From Saliniplasma sp046497075 (GTDB lineage Archaea > Thermoplasmatota > Thermoplasmata > Halarchaeoplasmatales > Halarchaeoplasmataceae), in contig JAWOGF010000082.1 of assembly GCA_046497075.1 (NCBI GenBank), positions 1 through 6,682 of the forward strand: DNA of 6,682 nucleotides, in the 5' to 3' direction. How positions within the stretch are numbered: position 1 is the stretch's first letter; each line of letters begins with the position of its first letter. Made by a program: the position numbers and the translations under genes. This document shows, in pieces, positions 6,486 to 6,682 of the stretch. The notes beneath the pieces are model-generated. The model saw only the letters and a list, made by a program, of their open reading frames with translations. It was not told the DNA's origin and did no database searches.

Positions 6486-6682
6486 TGCTTGAACACCCTT
6501 TGTCCTGTAAACACCATGCTCATATCGAATTCATCTACTGCTTCTATAACTTCATCATCCCTTATGGAACCGCCGGGCTGGATGACCGAGGTTATACCTG
6601 CTTCAGCCGCCTGATCTATCCCGTCCCGGAATGGGAAGAATGCGTCAGAGGCCATAGTGCATCCTTTTGTTTCTAATACAGA
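6482..6682 (-). CDS. purH: Bifunctional AICAR transformylase/IMP cyclohydrolase PurH, C-terminal fragment
   Basis: Only the last 66 codons and the TGA stop are in the window; the gene runs off the right edge. The fragment contains C-T-M-A-S-D-A-F-F-P-F-R-D-G-I-D, then VIQPGGSIRDDEVI, and ends MVFTGQRVFKH. This is the near-invariant C-terminal end of the AICAR transformylase domain of PurH. That domain formylates AICAR with 10-formyl-tetrahydrofolate, the step before IMP ring closure. The cyclohydrolase domain, if present, lies outside the window. Many archaea use PurP and PurO instead, so a PurH-type protein is a useful lineage hint and implies folate use. The stop overlaps the folC start by four bases, indicating one transcript. 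The operon promoter must lie upstream, beyond the window. Confidence 0.95.
   Translation of the reverse strand, partial: SVLETKGCTMASDAFFPFRDGIDQAAEAGITSVIQPGGSIRDDEVIEAVDEFDMSMVFTGQRVFKH
6494..6498 (-). promoter_or_regulatory. Shine-Dalgarno supporting the TTG start of folC
   Basis: GGGTG on the minus strand lies eight bases before the TTG at 6485, inside the last codons of purH. It supports the rare start codon over the next in-frame ATG, which would remove the start of the conserved FolC N-terminus. Confidence 0.45.

Noticed and set aside
6464..6676. Plus-strand open frame of 70 codons at the right edge
   Set aside because: It lies opposite the PurH C-terminus, whose motifs are unmistakable, and its translation shows no family features.
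1..6682. CRISPR arrays, insertion sequences, tRNA or rRNA genes, riboswitches
   Set aside because: I saw no regularly spaced repeats, transposase motifs, cloverleaf signatures or long structured leaders; the only spacer outside genes is 1411-1493.

Overview
This window looks archaeal and probably euryarchaeal. It holds a beta-RFAP-synthase-family GHMP protein, which belongs to methanopterin-type chemistry. A strong promoter-like AT box sits about 30 nt before a start codon that has no Shine-Dalgarno (SD) sequence, as in leaderless archaeal transcripts. One gene encodes a secreted-type protein with N-glycosylation sequons. Base composition is moderately AT-rich by eye, with many AGA/AGG and ATA codons. 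The lysine-rich cytoplasmic proteins argue against a classical haloarchaeon. I cannot place it more precisely; a Thermoplasmata-like or other uncultured euryarchaeal lineage would fit.

Layout, left to right. (1) Positions 31-1410, plus strand: a membrane-anchored, externally facing protein with a CrtC/AttH-type lipocalin-like domain and a C-terminal Ig/FN3-like domain. (2) Positions 1411-1493: a short intergenic region with an 8-nt direct repeat, two CAGCTG palindromes and a TATA-like box. (3) Positions 1494-2546, plus strand: a DUF1611 P-loop protein of the DgcN type. (4) Positions 2543-6682, minus strand: a tightly packed operon in which every gene overlaps the next. Its order of transcription is purH (3' end only), folC, nth (endonuclease III), a dipeptide-epimerase-like enolase-superfamily enzyme, and a beta-RFAP-synthase-family GHMP protein. 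The last gene and DUF1611 converge and share the four bases TTAA that hold both stop codons.

How the genes may work together. PurH uses 10-formyl-tetrahydrofolate, and FolC adds glutamate to folates, so the first two genes form a purine/one-carbon pair. The DUF1611 protein and the enolase-superfamily epimerase are the kind of pair known (from memory) as DgcN/DgcA, where D-glutamate is N-acetylated and then racemised as N-acetylglutamate. Here the two genes are on opposite strands with the GHMP gene between them. The epimerase keeps the complete catalytic set and the DxD motif of dipeptide epimerases. It appears to lack the Arg that reads the glutamate side chain in the B. subtilis Ala-Glu epimerase, so its substrate is open. 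The most interesting unit is therefore DUF1611, epimerase and GHMP protein together. No RNA genes, insertion sequences or CRISPR arrays were seen.
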